Origin: Caballeronia concitans
Lineage (GTDB): Bacteria; Pseudomonadota; Gammaproteobacteria; Burkholderiales; Burkholderiaceae
Assembly: GCF_001544615.1 (NCBI RefSeq)
Contig: NZ_FCNV02000012.1
Location: forward strand, 62,001 to 126,000
Reading direction: 5' to 3'
DNA length: 64,000 bases
Positions 34,298-43,628 of the stretch are shown piece after piece (position 1 is the stretch's first letter; each line of letters starts with the position of its first letter). Made by a program: the position numbers and the translations under genes. Under the pieces are notes generated by a model, which worked only from the letters and a program-made list of their open reading frames with translations, did not search any database and was not told the DNA's origin.

Positions 34298-35206
34298 ATG
34301 CGGGACGAAAGACTTCTGGAGATGCGCGTATTCAAGACCGTGGTGGAAGCCGGCGGCTTTACCGCTGCCGCGAATCTCCTCAACGTGAGCCAGCCGTTCG
34401 TCAGCCAGAGCGTCAATAGCCTCGAGCGGCGGCTGGGCGTGAAGTTGCTGCATCGCTCCACGCGCACGCAGCGGCTTACCAGCGAGGGCGAACGCTTTCT
34501 TCAGTCCTGCAACGATATTCTCGATAGTCTCGAAGAAGCCGAAGCACAAGTCCGTTCAAGTGAGCCGACCGGCAATCTGCGTATCAGCGCGCCTCACGCA
34601 TTCGGCATGGATCAGCTCGTGCCGGCAATACCTCGCTTTCTCGCCGCTTACCCCCAGCTATGCGTGCATTTTTCGTTGTCGGATTCGAATGTGAATCTCA
34701 TCGAAGATAACTTCGATATTGCCGTGCGCATGGGCCGTCTGCAGGATTCCTCGCTGCGCAGCCGAAAGCTATGTGATTTGCAGCGCATCGTCGTGGCATC
34801 GCCCGCTTATCTTGAGGCGCACGGACAGCCCGTGACGCCGCACGGCCTCGTCAAGCATGCGTGCCTGACCTGGGAATCGCCGCGCGAGCATCTGAATCAA
34901 TGGCCGTTCATGATCAACGGCCGACTCGAACGCGTGGCGGTTCGCGGCAGCTTTCGCAGCACCGACGGCACCACGCTGTTCCAGTTGTGCGTGGCGGGCG
35001 TGGGCATCATGCGGCTGGCCGAACACCTGGCTTTGCCCGCCATCCGTAGAGGCGATCTGGTGCGGATCTTGTCCGACTATGAAGCAAAGGACGATACCGC
35101 GATCCACGTCGTCTATCTTCCCGAGCGGCAACTGGTGCCGCGCATCCGCGCGTTCATCGATTATTTCGTCGACGCTTTTCGCCAGCCGCCCTGGCATCAG
35201 GGCTGA
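34298..35206 (+). CDS. LysR-family transcriptional regulator
   Basis: This 302-residue protein begins with the LysR winged helix (MRVFKTVVEAGGFTAAANLLNVSQPFVSQSVNSLERRLGVKLLHR, residues 9-53 in short pieces). A substrate-binding-like effector domain at about 95-300 follows. ATG 34298 puts the helix-turn-helix at its normal place; longer frames overlap the P450 gene. It belongs to the CrgA-like branch (GNLRISAPHAFG, LSDSNVNLIEDNFDIAVRMG). It lies 97 bases after the P450 and 112 before the class II aldolase on the same strand, so it could regulate either. Confidence 0.88.
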   Translation: MRDERLLEMRVFKTVVEAGGFTAAANLLNVSQPFVSQSVNSLERRLGVKLLHRSTRTQRLTSEGERFLQSCNDILDSLEEAEAQVRSSEPTGNLRISAPHAFGMDQLVPAIPRFLAAYPQLCVHFSLSDSNVNLIEDNFDIAVRMGRLQDSSLRSRKLCDLQRIVVASPAYLEAHGQPVTPHGLVKHACLTWESPREHLNQWPFMINGRLERVAVRGSFRSTDGTTLFQLCVAGVGIMRLAEHLALPAIRRGDLVRILSDYEAKDDTAIHVVYLPERQLVPRIRAFIDYFVDAFRQPPWHQG

Positions 35207-35318
35207 CCGGCCGATTCATCACCCGGCGTAATAAGTGCTATTGTCCGGCGCCCGTAGATCGGCCATGCCTGTTTCCTTATCTTAGCGGCAGTAACCCACT
35301 GCCCAGAAGGAAGACATC

Positions 35319-36188
35319 ATGAGCACAGGCGCCGAAGATCTCCGCAGCTCCGCTTCGCAAAACGAACTGCGTCGCACCATTTCGCATCCATCGAACAATT
35401 CCATTTATCGGCCGAAGCAGACGGGGCTCAAATTTCCCGATCTGCCCGATTTCAAGTCTTTCGCGGAAGAGCGGCAGCATCGCAAGGAACGGCTCGTGGC
35501 CGCGTGCCGCGCGTTCGCCCTGCATAACCTCGATTATGGTTTCGCGGGCCATTTGACCGTGCGCGATCCCGAGTTTCCGGAGCTGTACTGGACCAACCCG
35601 ATGGCCGTGCATTTCTCGCAAGTGAAGCTCTCGAACCTCATTCTTGCGAACCATGTCGGCAAGGTCGTGGAGGGCGAATATGCGGTGAATCGCGCGGGTT
35701 TCGTGTTGCACGCTGCCGTTCATGAAGCCAATCCGGACATCGTTGCAATGTGCCATGCGCACACGGTCTATGGCACGGCGTTCGCGGCGCTCGGTCGTCC
35801 GCTCGATCCGATCACGCAAGACGCCGCTGCGTTTTTCGAAGACCATGTCGTGATCAAGGACGAGGCCGGTGCGGTCGCCGTGGAAGAGAAAGCAGGTTTG
35901 TCGGTCGCGGACTACTTCAAGAACGTCAAGGCAGCCATTCACCAGAATCACGGCCTGCTGACCGTGAGCCGTCATAGCATCGAAGCTGCCGCGTTCTGGT
36001 TCATCGCGCTCGAGCGATGCTGCCAGCAGCAATTGCTCGTGGAAGCCACCGGCATCAAGCCGATCATGGTGCCGGAGCATAGCTCGCGTTATAGCCGCGA
36101 CAATGTCGGCAGCGAATACATCGGCTGGCTGCATTTTCAGCCCATCTATGAGCAGCTCGTGCAAACGAGCCCGGACATGTTCGACTAA
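35319..36188 (+). CDS. Class II aldolase/adducin-family protein
   Basis: This 289-residue protein has the class II aldolase core: CRAFALHNLDYGFAGHLTVRD near the start, the zinc-binding CHAHTVYG pair of His, and IHQNHGLLTVS with the third His. Proteins of this family cleave sugar phosphates or act as decarboxylases or dehydratases in sugar-acid breakdown; no phosphate-specific residue is recognisable. A GAAGGAAGACATC ribosome site precedes ATG. An MFS carrier gene follows after 78 bases on the same strand, so the pair probably serves one sugar acid or related substrate. Confidence 0.85.
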   Translation: MSTGAEDLRSSASQNELRRTISHPSNNSIYRPKQTGLKFPDLPDFKSFAEERQHRKERLVAACRAFALHNLDYGFAGHLTVRDPEFPELYWTNPMAVHFSQVKLSNLILANHVGKVVEGEYAVNRAGFVLHAAVHEANPDIVAMCHAHTVYGTAFAALGRPLDPITQDAAAFFEDHVVIKDEAGAVAVEEKAGLSVADYFKNVKAAIHQNHGLLTVSRHSIEAAAFWFIALERCCQQQLLVEATGIKPIMVPEHSSRYSRDNVGSEYIGWLHFQPIYEQLVQTSPDMFD

Positions 36189-36266
36189 GCGCCGAAAGAC
36201 GGCGTCGCATATAAAGCCAGGCTGGCGCGACAACGAGCGCGCCACCGATGATTGCAGGAGACAAGC

Positions 36267-37571
36267 ATGTCCAAAACCGCTTACGGCGATGTCGTCGCGC
36301 AAACCAGCGCCGAAGACGCCACTTATGCCAAAGTGACCTGGCGACTCATTCCCTTTCTATTTCTTTGCTACGTCTTTGCGTATCTGGATCGCGTGAACGT
36401 CGGGTTCGCCAAGCTGCAGATGCTGGCCGACCTCAAGTTCAGCGAAACCATTTATGGGCTCGGTGCGGGCATATTCTTTATCGGATACTTCATCTTCGAA
36501 GTGCCGAGTAATATCGCGTTGCATCGCTTCGGCGCGCGCAAATGGATTGCTCGCATCATGCTGAGCTGGGGCGTGCTGTCCGGCATGATGATCTTCGTGA
36601 AGACGCCCACTGCGTTCTACGTGCTGCGCTTTCTGCTCGGCGTGGCCGAGGCGGGTTTCTTCCCGGGCATCATTCTCTATCTGACCTATTGGTATCCGTC
36701 TTCGCGGCGCGCCAAGATCACGGCGATGTTCATGACCGGCATTCCCATTGCCGGCGTCATCGGCGGTCCGCTGTCGGGCTGGATATTGAACAGCTTCACC
36801 GGTGTCGGCGGCATGGCGGGATGGCGCTGGCTGTTTCTGCTGGAGGCGCTGCCTTCGATCATCGGCGGCATCGTGGTTCTGATGTATCTCGACGACAACA
36901 TCCGTGGGGCGAAATGGCTGAGCGCGGACGAGAAAGACCTGCTGCACAAAGGGCTTGCGAACGAGTCCGAGCATATCGAGGTGCATAGCGCGAAGGGCGC
37001 ATTCAGCAATCGTCGAGTATGGGTGCTGTGTCTTTGCTACTTTGGCATCATCATGGGCCTCTACGGGATCGGCTTCTGGCTGCCGACGCTCATCAAGGCA
37101 ACGGGCGTAGCCGATGCATTCAACGTCGGTCTCTTGACGACGATTCCGTATGGCGCCGCAGCGGTCGCGATGGTGCTGCTGGGACGCAGCTCGGACCGCA
37201 GCAAGGAACGGCGCTGGCATGTGGCGTTGCCGGCCATCGTCGGCGCAGCGGGTCTCGTGGCGAGCACGCTCGTGCCGCATAACGTCGCGCTGGCAGTGGG
37301 TTCGCTCACGTTCGCCACCATCGGCATACTCGGCGCACTGTGTCAGTTCTGGGCGATTCCGCCCGCGTTTCTCGGCGGCGTCGCGGCGGCGGCGGGCATC
37401 GCGCTGATTAACTCGGTCGGCAATCTGGCGGGTTTCGTGAGTCCGTATCTCGTCGGATGGATCAAGGATGTGACGCATAGCACCGACATGGGACTGTATT
37501 GCGTCGCGATCTCTTTGGTCGTGGCGGCGGGCGTTGTCTTGACGATGCCGAAAAAGGTAGTGAATCGATAG
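36267..37571 (+). CDS. MFS transporter, ACS family
   Basis: This 434-residue carrier starts at ATG 36267 after GCAGGAGACAAGC. It shows the ACS first-helix signature YLDRVNVGFAKLQM and FEVPSNIALHRFGARKW, and about 12 helices. It is closely similar in layout to the other two complete ACS carriers in this window and to tartrate or glucarate permeases. It sits behind the class II aldolase gene, suggesting a hydroxy-acid or sugar-acid substrate. A strong bidirectional terminator follows. Confidence 0.88.
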   Translation: MSKTAYGDVVAQTSAEDATYAKVTWRLIPFLFLCYVFAYLDRVNVGFAKLQMLADLKFSETIYGLGAGIFFIGYFIFEVPSNIALHRFGARKWIARIMLSWGVLSGMMIFVKTPTAFYVLRFLLGVAEAGFFPGIILYLTYWYPSSRRAKITAMFMTGIPIAGVIGGPLSGWILNSFTGVGGMAGWRWLFLLEALPSIIGGIVVLMYLDDNIRGAKWLSADEKDLLHKGLANESEHIEVHSAKGAFSNRRVWVLCLCYFGIIMGLYGIGFWLPTLIKATGVADAFNVGLLTTIPYGAAAVAMVLLGRSSDRSKERRWHVALPAIVGAAGLVASTLVPHNVALAVGSLTFATIGILGALCQFWAIPPAFLGGVAAAAGIALINSVGNLAGFVSPYLVGWIKDVTHSTDMGLYCVAISLVVAAGVVLTMPKKVVNR

Positions 37572-37595
37572 AGCGCGCACCAGACGTCGCTCGCA

Positions 37596-37632
37596 AAAGA
37601 GGAACGCATGACATGCATGCGTTCCTCTTTGT
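37596..37632. terminator. Strong bidirectional terminator
   Basis: AAAGAGGAACGCATG (37596-37610) pairs perfectly over 15 bases with CATGCGTTCCTCTTT (37616-37630). A-rich and T-rich flanks serve both the MFS gene and the convergent GH88 gene, whose stop lies just beyond. Confidence 0.88.
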
Positions 37633-37635
37633 CAT

Positions 37636-38847
37636 TTAGCGCATGGAGAGACGCGGCGCCGACAGCGGCCGCAACTTGCCCGGATGCACGGCCCGGCACA
37701 ACGCTTCGACGAAAAAGAAATCGCCGAACATCGTCGCACCGTCCACGCCAATGTTATGCGGCTTCGAATAGCATGAGTTATGCAGCAACCCGTGCTGCCC
37801 CTCCTTCGTGAACTCGTCGCGGCACAGCGCTTCGAGCATCGCGAGACCGTGACGTCCCCACTTCTGCGCGGCTTGCGCATCCGGATGCACGCGCGCCATC
37901 TCGATCAATGCCGACGCCACCACCGCCGCCGCAGCCGTGTCCTTGATCTCCGCGTCGCGCCCCGTTGCATCGAAATCCCATGGTGGGATCTGACGCCCAT
38001 CAAGGCGATGCAGATAGTATTCGGCGAGCCGCTCCGCGAGATCCAGATACGAACGCTTGCCCGTCTCGCGCGCGGAATTCACGTAGCCGTAGATGGCCCA
38101 TGCCTGCCCCCGGCTCCACGCGGATTCGTCGAATGCGCCCTGAAACGTGTAACCGCGTTTCCGCTCGCCGCTTTCGAGGTCGTATTCGACGGCGTGATAC
38201 GTCGATTCATCGGCGCGCACGAAGGCCCGCGCGGTCATCTCGGCATGCGCGTCGGCTGCATGACGATAACTGCCATCGTCGGCATAATCGGCGGCCCAGT
38301 AAAGCAGCGAGAGATTCGCCATGGTATCGATTGCGGATGCGCTGCGGCCGCGCGGGTCCGACAGCGGTCCCCATGACGCGATATACGCGCCGCCACGCGT
38401 CGTCACGAGTCGCGCGCGCAGCTTGTCGGCTGCCTCAAGCGCGATCTTCGCGAACCATTCGTCGCCGGTGATGTGATAGCCCGGCACCGCGCTGCTGTCG
38501 AAAATGAAGCCGATATCGTGCGTATTCGGATCGTGCGCGCGCTGCTCGACGAGACGCATGCGCGCGCGTGCCCATTCGAGAAAGCGCGCGTCGCCGGTAT
38601 GCAGATGCGATGTCAGCAACAGGCCGACCCAGAAGCCGCAGAACCAGTTGCCGTGACTCCATGCATCGCCGTCATAGCCCGCCGAAAGCGATGCAGGCAG
38701 ACGCACCCATTGACCATCCGGACCGGTGACTTGCGGAAACTCCACGCCAAATGTGAATTCGTCCGCCGCGACTTTTTGGGCAGTGCGATCGAGAATGCGA
38801 TTGAAAAGCTGCTTCTGTTCATCGGTGATCAACAACGATTCGGACAC
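37636..38847 (-). CDS. Glycoside hydrolase family 88 (unsaturated glucuronyl hydrolase-like)
   Basis: GTG 38847 is chosen because AAGGAG lies five bases before it, giving 403 residues; an in-frame ATG upstream lacks such a site. The sequence follows the GH88 alpha/alpha-barrel: DAWSHGNWFCGFWVGLLL, DIGFIFDSSAVPGY, SASAIDTMANLSLLYWAA (with the catalytic-type Asp) and DESAWSRGQAWAIYGY. The family releases unsaturated uronic acid from oligosaccharides made by polysaccharide lyases. No signal peptide is present, so it acts in the cytoplasm. The divergent-side neighbour AraC regulator, 66 bases upstream on the same strand, is its likely controller. Confidence 0.87.
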   Translation of the reverse strand: MSESLLITDEQKQLFNRILDRTAQKVAADEFTFGVEFPQVTGPDGQWVRLPASLSAGYDGDAWSHGNWFCGFWVGLLLTSHLHTGDARFLEWARARMRLVEQRAHDPNTHDIGFIFDSSAVPGYHITGDEWFAKIALEAADKLRARLVTTRGGAYIASWGPLSDPRGRSASAIDTMANLSLLYWAADYADDGSYRHAADAHAEMTARAFVRADESTYHAVEYDLESGERKRGYTFQGAFDESAWSRGQAWAIYGYVNSARETGKRSYLDLAERLAEYYLHRLDGRQIPPWDFDATGRDAEIKDTAAAAVVASALIEMARVHPDAQAAQKWGRHGLAMLEALCRDEFTKEGQHGLLHNSCYSKPHNIGVDGATMFGDFFFVEALCRAVHPGKLRPLSAPRLSMR

Positions 38848-38913
38848 GATGTCTCCTTGATAGGTCGTCGGATGCGTGAGCATGCATGGCGGCGGCGTCG
38901 AAACGAATCGCCG

Positions 38914-39810
38914 TCAGATATGCAGTTTTTCGAGGCTGCGCCGGTAATCGATCGGCGAGCGCCCCGTATGTTTGCGAAAACAGCGGCTGAAATAAGCGGG
39001 ATCGTCGAATGACAGCATCGCGGCTATCTCGGCGATGTTCACCTCCGAATGCAGAAGCAGGCGCTTCGCTTCCAGCATCACGCGCTCGCGGATGAGCTTC
39101 GCCGCCGTACTGCCGAGCGCCTGGCGAGTGGCTTCGTTGAGCGCGCGTTCGGTCACGTTGAGCAGGCGCGCGTAATCGGCTGCTTCGTTTACCGAACGAA
39201 AGTGCTTTTCCAGAAGACTTCTGAAACGGCGCGACAGCAGCACGCTGCGCGACGCGCCCGCGTCGCGCATGGCGGCTGCATCGCACATGCGTGCGACCTT
39301 GATCAGAAAGACGTGCAGATACGCCCAGATGGCATCGGTGTAGCCGACTGCTTCTTCCTGATACTCCTGGCGAATGCCGTCCATCACGCGCGTGAGCTCG
39401 CGCACTTGCGCATCGCTCAAATGAAGGCACGCATTGAGCTTCTCGAAGTCGTACACGGGCACGTCCGTCTCCGAGTGCCGGTTCTGCACGCGAAACGCAA
39501 AGAACTCGGACGAGAAGCTGAGCGAATAGCCGAGCGTGTCCGCTGAAAGATCGAGATCGTGAATCGATCCCGGCGACATGAAATACAGCGTATGCGGCCG
39601 CACGTCGTAACGCACCGAATCGATCACGTGCGAGCCAGTGCCCGCGATGACCCACATCATGTGATAGAAGTCATGCCGATGCGGATAAGGCAGCGTCGAC
39701 TTCAATGCTTCGATTGGCGCAAGATGAAAGTCGGGCGATTTGACGTGCGCCCCATATTCGTAATCCTCGATCCTGATGACAGGAACGTGGCAGCAACATG
39801 CGGTATCCAC
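38914..39810 (-). CDS. AraC-family transcriptional regulator
   Basis: The frame is open to 39981, overlapping the MaoC gene. GTG 39810 with GGAGGAGACAG before it gives a 298-residue protein of normal size. The N-terminal cupin domain has PYPHRHDFYHMMWV and RPHTLYFMSPGSIHDL. The C-terminal double helix-turn-helix is at about 195-290 (LNVTERALNEATRQALG, then VNIAEIAAMLSFDDPAYFSRCFRKHTG). It binds a sugar or acid ligand through the cupin. It lies between the GH88 gene and the acyl-CoA operon, all on the minus strand, and could control either. Confidence 0.85.
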   Translation of the reverse strand: MDTACCCHVPVIRIEDYEYGAHVKSPDFHLAPIEALKSTLPYPHRHDFYHMMWVIAGTGSHVIDSVRYDVRPHTLYFMSPGSIHDLDLSADTLGYSLSFSSEFFAFRVQNRHSETDVPVYDFEKLNACLHLSDAQVRELTRVMDGIRQEYQEEAVGYTDAIWAYLHVFLIKVARMCDAAAMRDAGASRSVLLSRRFRSLLEKHFRSVNEAADYARLLNVTERALNEATRQALGSTAAKLIRERVMLEAKRLLLHSEVNIAEIAAMLSFDDPAYFSRCFRKHTGRSPIDYRRSLEKLHI

Positions 39811-39949
39811 CTGTCTCCTCCGGTCCAGCGGCGCCGCGTTTTCGTCGTAGTGTGCGCGCCCCGGCACCATAGGCATCCGCACGAGTGTATCGGTGCGTGC
39901 GCCCATGACGTAAGTGGCGATAACACTATGCATCGCGTTGTGCGCGGGT

Positions 39950-40423
39950 TCATGCGACGGCGGTACGCGCCACGTTCGCATCGACGAATCTCAGCTCCTT
40001 CAGCGCGGAAAGGCCGCTCAGCACGACATGTCCATGCTGATTCCGCACCGTGGTGTCCATGACGAGCACGCGTTTGGCGGGCTTCTTCTCGACGACGCAA
40101 ACGTTGATCGTCACCGTGTCGCCGATATACACCGGCCCCGTGAAGCGCAACTCCTGACCGACATAAGCGAAGCCCGGCCCCGTCAGCTCCGTGTGAGCCG
40201 CTGAGACAAGAGCTGCCGTGAGCAGCCCATGCACGACGCGCCGGCCGAATGGCGAGCGGCTCGCGAATGCATCGTCCATGTGCAGCGGATTCAAGTCGCC
40301 CGAAAGCTTTCCAAAGGCCTCGACTTCGGCCTCCGTCACGGTGTGATCGATCACCTGCGCGCGGCCGATTTCCACATCGTCGAAACGAAGCAATGCCGGC
40401 AGGTTAGGTGTGTTTGCGTTCAT
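39950..40423 (-). CDS. MaoC-like enoyl-CoA hydratase, last gene of CoA operon
   Basis: This 157-residue hot-dog-fold protein has the hydratase-2 motif LSGDLNPLHMDDAFA with the catalytic Asp and His, then RRVVHGLLTAALVSA. Proteins of this kind hydrate enoyl-CoA to (R)-3-hydroxyacyl-CoA or act on C4/C5 dicarboxyl-CoA (mesaconyl-CoA). The start overlaps the CoA-transferase stop by four bases. It is one of two MaoC proteins in the operon, and the only one with the full D-x4-H motif. Confidence 0.85.
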   Translation of the reverse strand: MNANTPNLPALLRFDDVEIGRAQVIDHTVTEAEVEAFGKLSGDLNPLHMDDAFASRSPFGRRVVHGLLTAALVSAAHTELTGPGFAYVGQELRFTGPVYIGDTVTINVCVVEKKPAKRVLVMDTTVRNQHGHVVLSGLSALKELRFVDANVARTAVA

Positions 40424-41613
40424 GCGGTTCTCCTCGAAGTCAATGCGATGCCGCGCTCGACATAGTCGTCGATCTCGTTCGGCGTATATCCCAGTTCCGC
40501 GAGCACCTCGCGGGTATGTTGTCCGTGACGCGGCGGATGCCGGCGCAACGGCGGCGCGGCCCCGTCATAGCGCACCGGATGCGCGAGCAGGCGCACCGGT
40601 CCCGCCTCTTCGTGTTCGAAACTCATGATCATCTGGTTGTGCTCGACTTGCGGATCGCGTTCGACCTGCTCGTAGTCGTTCACCGGCGCGAACCAGATGT
40701 CGTGTTCCTCGAAGACGCGCATCCATTCTTCGGTGGTGCGCGTCCTGAGCGTGTCATAGACGAGGCGGTTGATCTCGTCGCGGCGCCGCACGTTGTCCTT
40801 CGGATGCGTGAAGTCGGCAAGCGCGGGACATGACAGCGCGCCCGCGAGCTTTTGCGTCGGCGTGAGCGACATCGCGATATAGCCGTCTTTCGTGCGATAT
40901 ACGCCATAGGGCGCGGGATGAAAGCGGCTTCCCGTCGGCGGTTGCGTGCGCTTCCACAGCGGCCCCTTGTTCATGTAGTACGTGAACGGTTCGATCTGCA
41001 AATCCAGTGCGGCGTTGAGCAGATTGCTCTCGACACGCGTGCCGACGCCCGTGCGCTCGCGCGCCTGCAACGCGGCGACCACGCCGAACGCAGCGAGCAC
41101 GGCCGCATGCTGATCGACGATCGCGGAACCGACGGGCGTGGGCGGCGAGTCGGCTTCGCCGGAGAGCATCGTCATGCCGCTCATCGCCTGCAGCAAGAGG
41201 TCCTGACCGGGACGCTTCAAATAGGGCCCCGATGATCCATATCCGGTGCACGAGCAATAGACGAGACGCGGATTGACCTCGTGAACCTGCGCGTAGCCGA
41301 ATCCCATCTTGTCGAGCACGCCGGGGCGATAGTTTTCGATCAGCACGTCGGCTTCCTTGATCAGACGCCAGACGATCTCGCGCGCCGCTTCATCGCGCAA
41401 ATCGAGCGATATGCTGCGCTGGTTGCGGTTGCCCAGCAGAAAGAACACGCTCACGCCTTCGACGAACGCATCGGCGCCTGTCCAACCGCGCTCGAATGCG
41501 CCGCCCGGCGGCTCGATCTTGATGACATCGGCGCCGACATCGGCAAGCATCTGCACGGCCGCCGGGCCTTGCAGGAAATGCGTGAAACTCAGGACCTTGA
41601 TTCCTTCCAGCAT
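40420..41613 (-). CDS. CaiB/BaiF family (class III) CoA-transferase
   Basis: This 397-residue enzyme has the family III layout: VLSFTHFLQGPAAVQMLADVGADVIKIEPPGG at the start, split here by positions 8-38. The catalytic Asp is expected in GSSGPYLKRPGQDLLLQAMSG, and RTKDGYIAMSLTPTQKLAG and DPQVEHNQMI lie in the second half. It transfers CoA from a donor such as succinyl-CoA to a carboxylic acid. It lies between the acyl-CoA dehydrogenase and MaoC genes, so it probably activates the acid brought in by the nearby TRAP transporter. Confidence 0.9.
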   Translation of the reverse strand: MLEGIKVLSFTHFLQGPAAVQMLADVGADVIKIEPPGGAFERGWTGADAFVEGVSVFFLLGNRNQRSISLDLRDEAAREIVWRLIKEADVLIENYRPGVLDKMGFGYAQVHEVNPRLVYCSCTGYGSSGPYLKRPGQDLLLQAMSGMTMLSGEADSPPTPVGSAIVDQHAAVLAAFGVVAALQARERTGVGTRVESNLLNAALDLQIEPFTYYMNKGPLWKRTQPPTGSRFHPAPYGVYRTKDGYIAMSLTPTQKLAGALSCPALADFTHPKDNVRRRDEINRLVYDTLRTRTTEEWMRVFEEHDIWFAPVNDYEQVERDPQVEHNQMIMSFEHEEAGPVRLLAHPVRYDGAAPPLRRHPPRHGQHTREVLAELGYTPNEIDDYVERGIALTSRRTA

Positions 41614-41639
41614 GAAACCCCCTTTGTGTCAGCGCGCGT

Positions 41640-42803
41640 TCATGCCAGCAGCGAACGCGCGATGATCATGCGCTGTATCTCGGATGTGCCTTCGACGATC
41701 TCGAGCACCTTCGCATCGCCGAACGCGCGTGCGACCGGGAACTCTGCCATCACGCCGTATCCGCCGTGAATCTGCAGTGCCTGATGCGCAGCCTGCATCG
41801 CCATCTCGGAAGCAAAGAGCTTGGCTTGCGAGGCTTGCGTATCGAAGGGCGCGCCGGCGTCTTTGCAGGCGGCTGCGTCGTAGAGCATCAGACGCGCGGC
41901 GTGCGCATGCGTGGCCATGTCGGCGATCTTGAACTGCAGCCCCTGAAACTCTGCGATCGCGCGGCCAAATGCACGGCGTGCCTTCATGTATTCGATCGAG
42001 CGATCCAGCGAGCCCTGCAGAATGCCCAGCGCAAGCGCGCCGATCAGAATGCGGCCCGTGTTGATTTGCGCGAGCGTCTGGCGCAGGCCCGCGCCGCGTT
42101 CGCCGAGCAGATGATCGGCGGGAATCGCGCAATGCTCGAAGAACAACTCATGCGTGATGGACGCGCGCCAGCCGATCTTGCGCAGCTTGCGGCCCGTCTG
42201 AAAGCCGGGCGTGCCCGAAGGGACGATGAAGTTGGATATCTCCTTGCGGCCATCCGCGCGCGTGCCCGTCACCGCGGCGATCACCACAGGGCCGCCTATC
42301 TCCGTGCCCGAATTGCTGATGAAGGTTTTGGCTCCGTCGATGATCCATCGCTCTCCATCGAATACCGCACGTGTGCCGATGTTCGCCGCATCGGACCCGG
42401 CATCCGGTTCTGAAAGTCCGATCGAGCCGATTTGCGTGCCGTTCATGATCGGCCGCAAGAAGCGGTCTTTTTGCTCGGGCGTGCCATAGTTCGAGAGCAG
42501 GCTCGCAACCGTGGAGTTCGCCATCAATGCGTTGGCCACTGCGCAGTCCACGCGCGCAAGTTCCTCCAGCACGATGACGAACGAAAGCCAGTCGCCGCCT
42601 CCGCCGCCCCATTGCTCGGGATAGGGCAGGCCGGTGAAGCCGAGCTTGCCGGCTTGCGCCCAGATGTCGTAGGGAAAGGCCTCGTGCTCCCAGAGCCGCT
42701 CGGAAATGGGCGCGATTTCCTTTTCCGCGAAGCGTCGCACGGCATCGCGAATCATCGCGTGTTGCTCGCCTAGCCAGTGAGGCAACGTCGAAAGAGTCGT
42801 CAT
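41640..42803 (-). CDS. Acyl-CoA dehydrogenase
   Basis: This 387-residue flavoenzyme has the N-terminal helical domain (LGFTGLPYPEQWGGGG), the FAD-binding GSIGLSEPDAGSDAANIGTRA and IDGAKTFISNSG, and a C-terminal part with LQIHGGYGVMAEFPVARAFGDAKVLEIVEGTSEIQ. The last holds the conserved EGTSEI motif next to the catalytic base in short- and medium-chain enzymes. It oxidises acyl-CoA to enoyl-CoA and passes electrons to ETF. It overlaps the enoyl-CoA hydratase stop by four bases. Confidence 0.92.
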   Translation of the reverse strand: MTTLSTLPHWLGEQHAMIRDAVRRFAEKEIAPISERLWEHEAFPYDIWAQAGKLGFTGLPYPEQWGGGGGDWLSFVIVLEELARVDCAVANALMANSTVASLLSNYGTPEQKDRFLRPIMNGTQIGSIGLSEPDAGSDAANIGTRAVFDGERWIIDGAKTFISNSGTEIGGPVVIAAVTGTRADGRKEISNFIVPSGTPGFQTGRKLRKIGWRASITHELFFEHCAIPADHLLGERGAGLRQTLAQINTGRILIGALALGILQGSLDRSIEYMKARRAFGRAIAEFQGLQFKIADMATHAHAARLMLYDAAACKDAGAPFDTQASQAKLFASEMAMQAAHQALQIHGGYGVMAEFPVARAFGDAKVLEIVEGTSEIQRMIIARSLLA

Positions 42804-43624
42804 GACGAAACCTGTTCAGTGCGTTGGTCGGATGCGTCTTCGCTCGCGCGCTTCGCGGGCCGACGCGCCATGAATTGCCGCAAGCCGGCGCGCGCGCCCT
42901 CGCTCGAGAAATTCACCGCGTATTGCGCGGCTTCGAAGTCGAGCCCTGCGGACAAGGGCAATTCGCTTGCGCGATTCAGCGCGCGCTTGCTCATCTCGGC
43001 TGCAAAGGGATCGAATGCCGCGAGCGTCGTCGCAAGGGAACGGACTGCGTCGAACAGGTCCTCGTGCGCGACGATGTCATGAATGAAGCCGAACGTCTCG
43101 CACTCGCTCGCCGAGAATCGACGGCCTGTCATGACGAAACGCTTCGCGCACGCAAGACCGAGCTTCGCGACGGCCAGTTGCGTGCCGCCCCAGCCAGGCA
43201 TCGTGTTGAGCGTGATTTCGGGGAACGCGAAACTGGCGTTCCCGGACGCAACGATGAAGTCGCACGCGAGCGCGAGTTCGAAGCCTCCGCCGAGCGCGTA
43301 GCCATTGACCATGGCGATGGTCGGCTTCGCACATTCGTGCAGGCGCAGCATCGTGCGCTGGCCGGCCAGCATGTCGCGATACGCGGCCACGCCGTCGAGC
43401 GATGAAAGCCGCTCGATGTCGTTGCCCGCGGCAAACGCCTTCGGCCCGCTGCCGGTAATGGCGATGACGCGCGTGGCTTCGTCGGCGAGTGCATCATCGA
43501 GTTCCGCTTCGAGCATGGCGAGCATCTCGGGCGTGAACGCATTGAGCTTGTCCGCGCGATTCAGCGTCAGCAGGCGCAGCGGTCCGTGTTGCGCGGAGAG
43601 TACGGGAGTCGTGTCCGTCAGCAT
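42800..43624 (-). CDS. Enoyl-CoA hydratase/isomerase family protein
   Basis: ATG 43624 lies four bases behind the stop of the MaoC gene upstream and gives 274 residues; a longer frame overlaps that gene. The crotonase fold is shown by AFAAGNDIERLSSLDG (first oxyanion loop), then MVNGYALGGGFELALACDFIVAS and FAFPEITLNTMPGWGGTQ, where the catalytic Glu lies. The second Glu of strict hydratases is less certain, so isomerase or hydrolase activity is possible. It works within the acyl-CoA operon in the cytoplasm. Confidence 0.88.
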   Translation of the reverse strand: MLTDTTPVLSAQHGPLRLLTLNRADKLNAFTPEMLAMLEAELDDALADEATRVIAITGSGPKAFAAGNDIERLSSLDGVAAYRDMLAGQRTMLRLHECAKPTIAMVNGYALGGGFELALACDFIVASGNASFAFPEITLNTMPGWGGTQLAVAKLGLACAKRFVMTGRRFSASECETFGFIHDIVAHEDLFDAVRSLATTLAAFDPFAAEMSKRALNRASELPLSAGLDFEAAQYAVNFSSEGARAGLRQFMARRPAKRASEDASDQRTEQVSS

Positions 43625-43628
43625 GGCA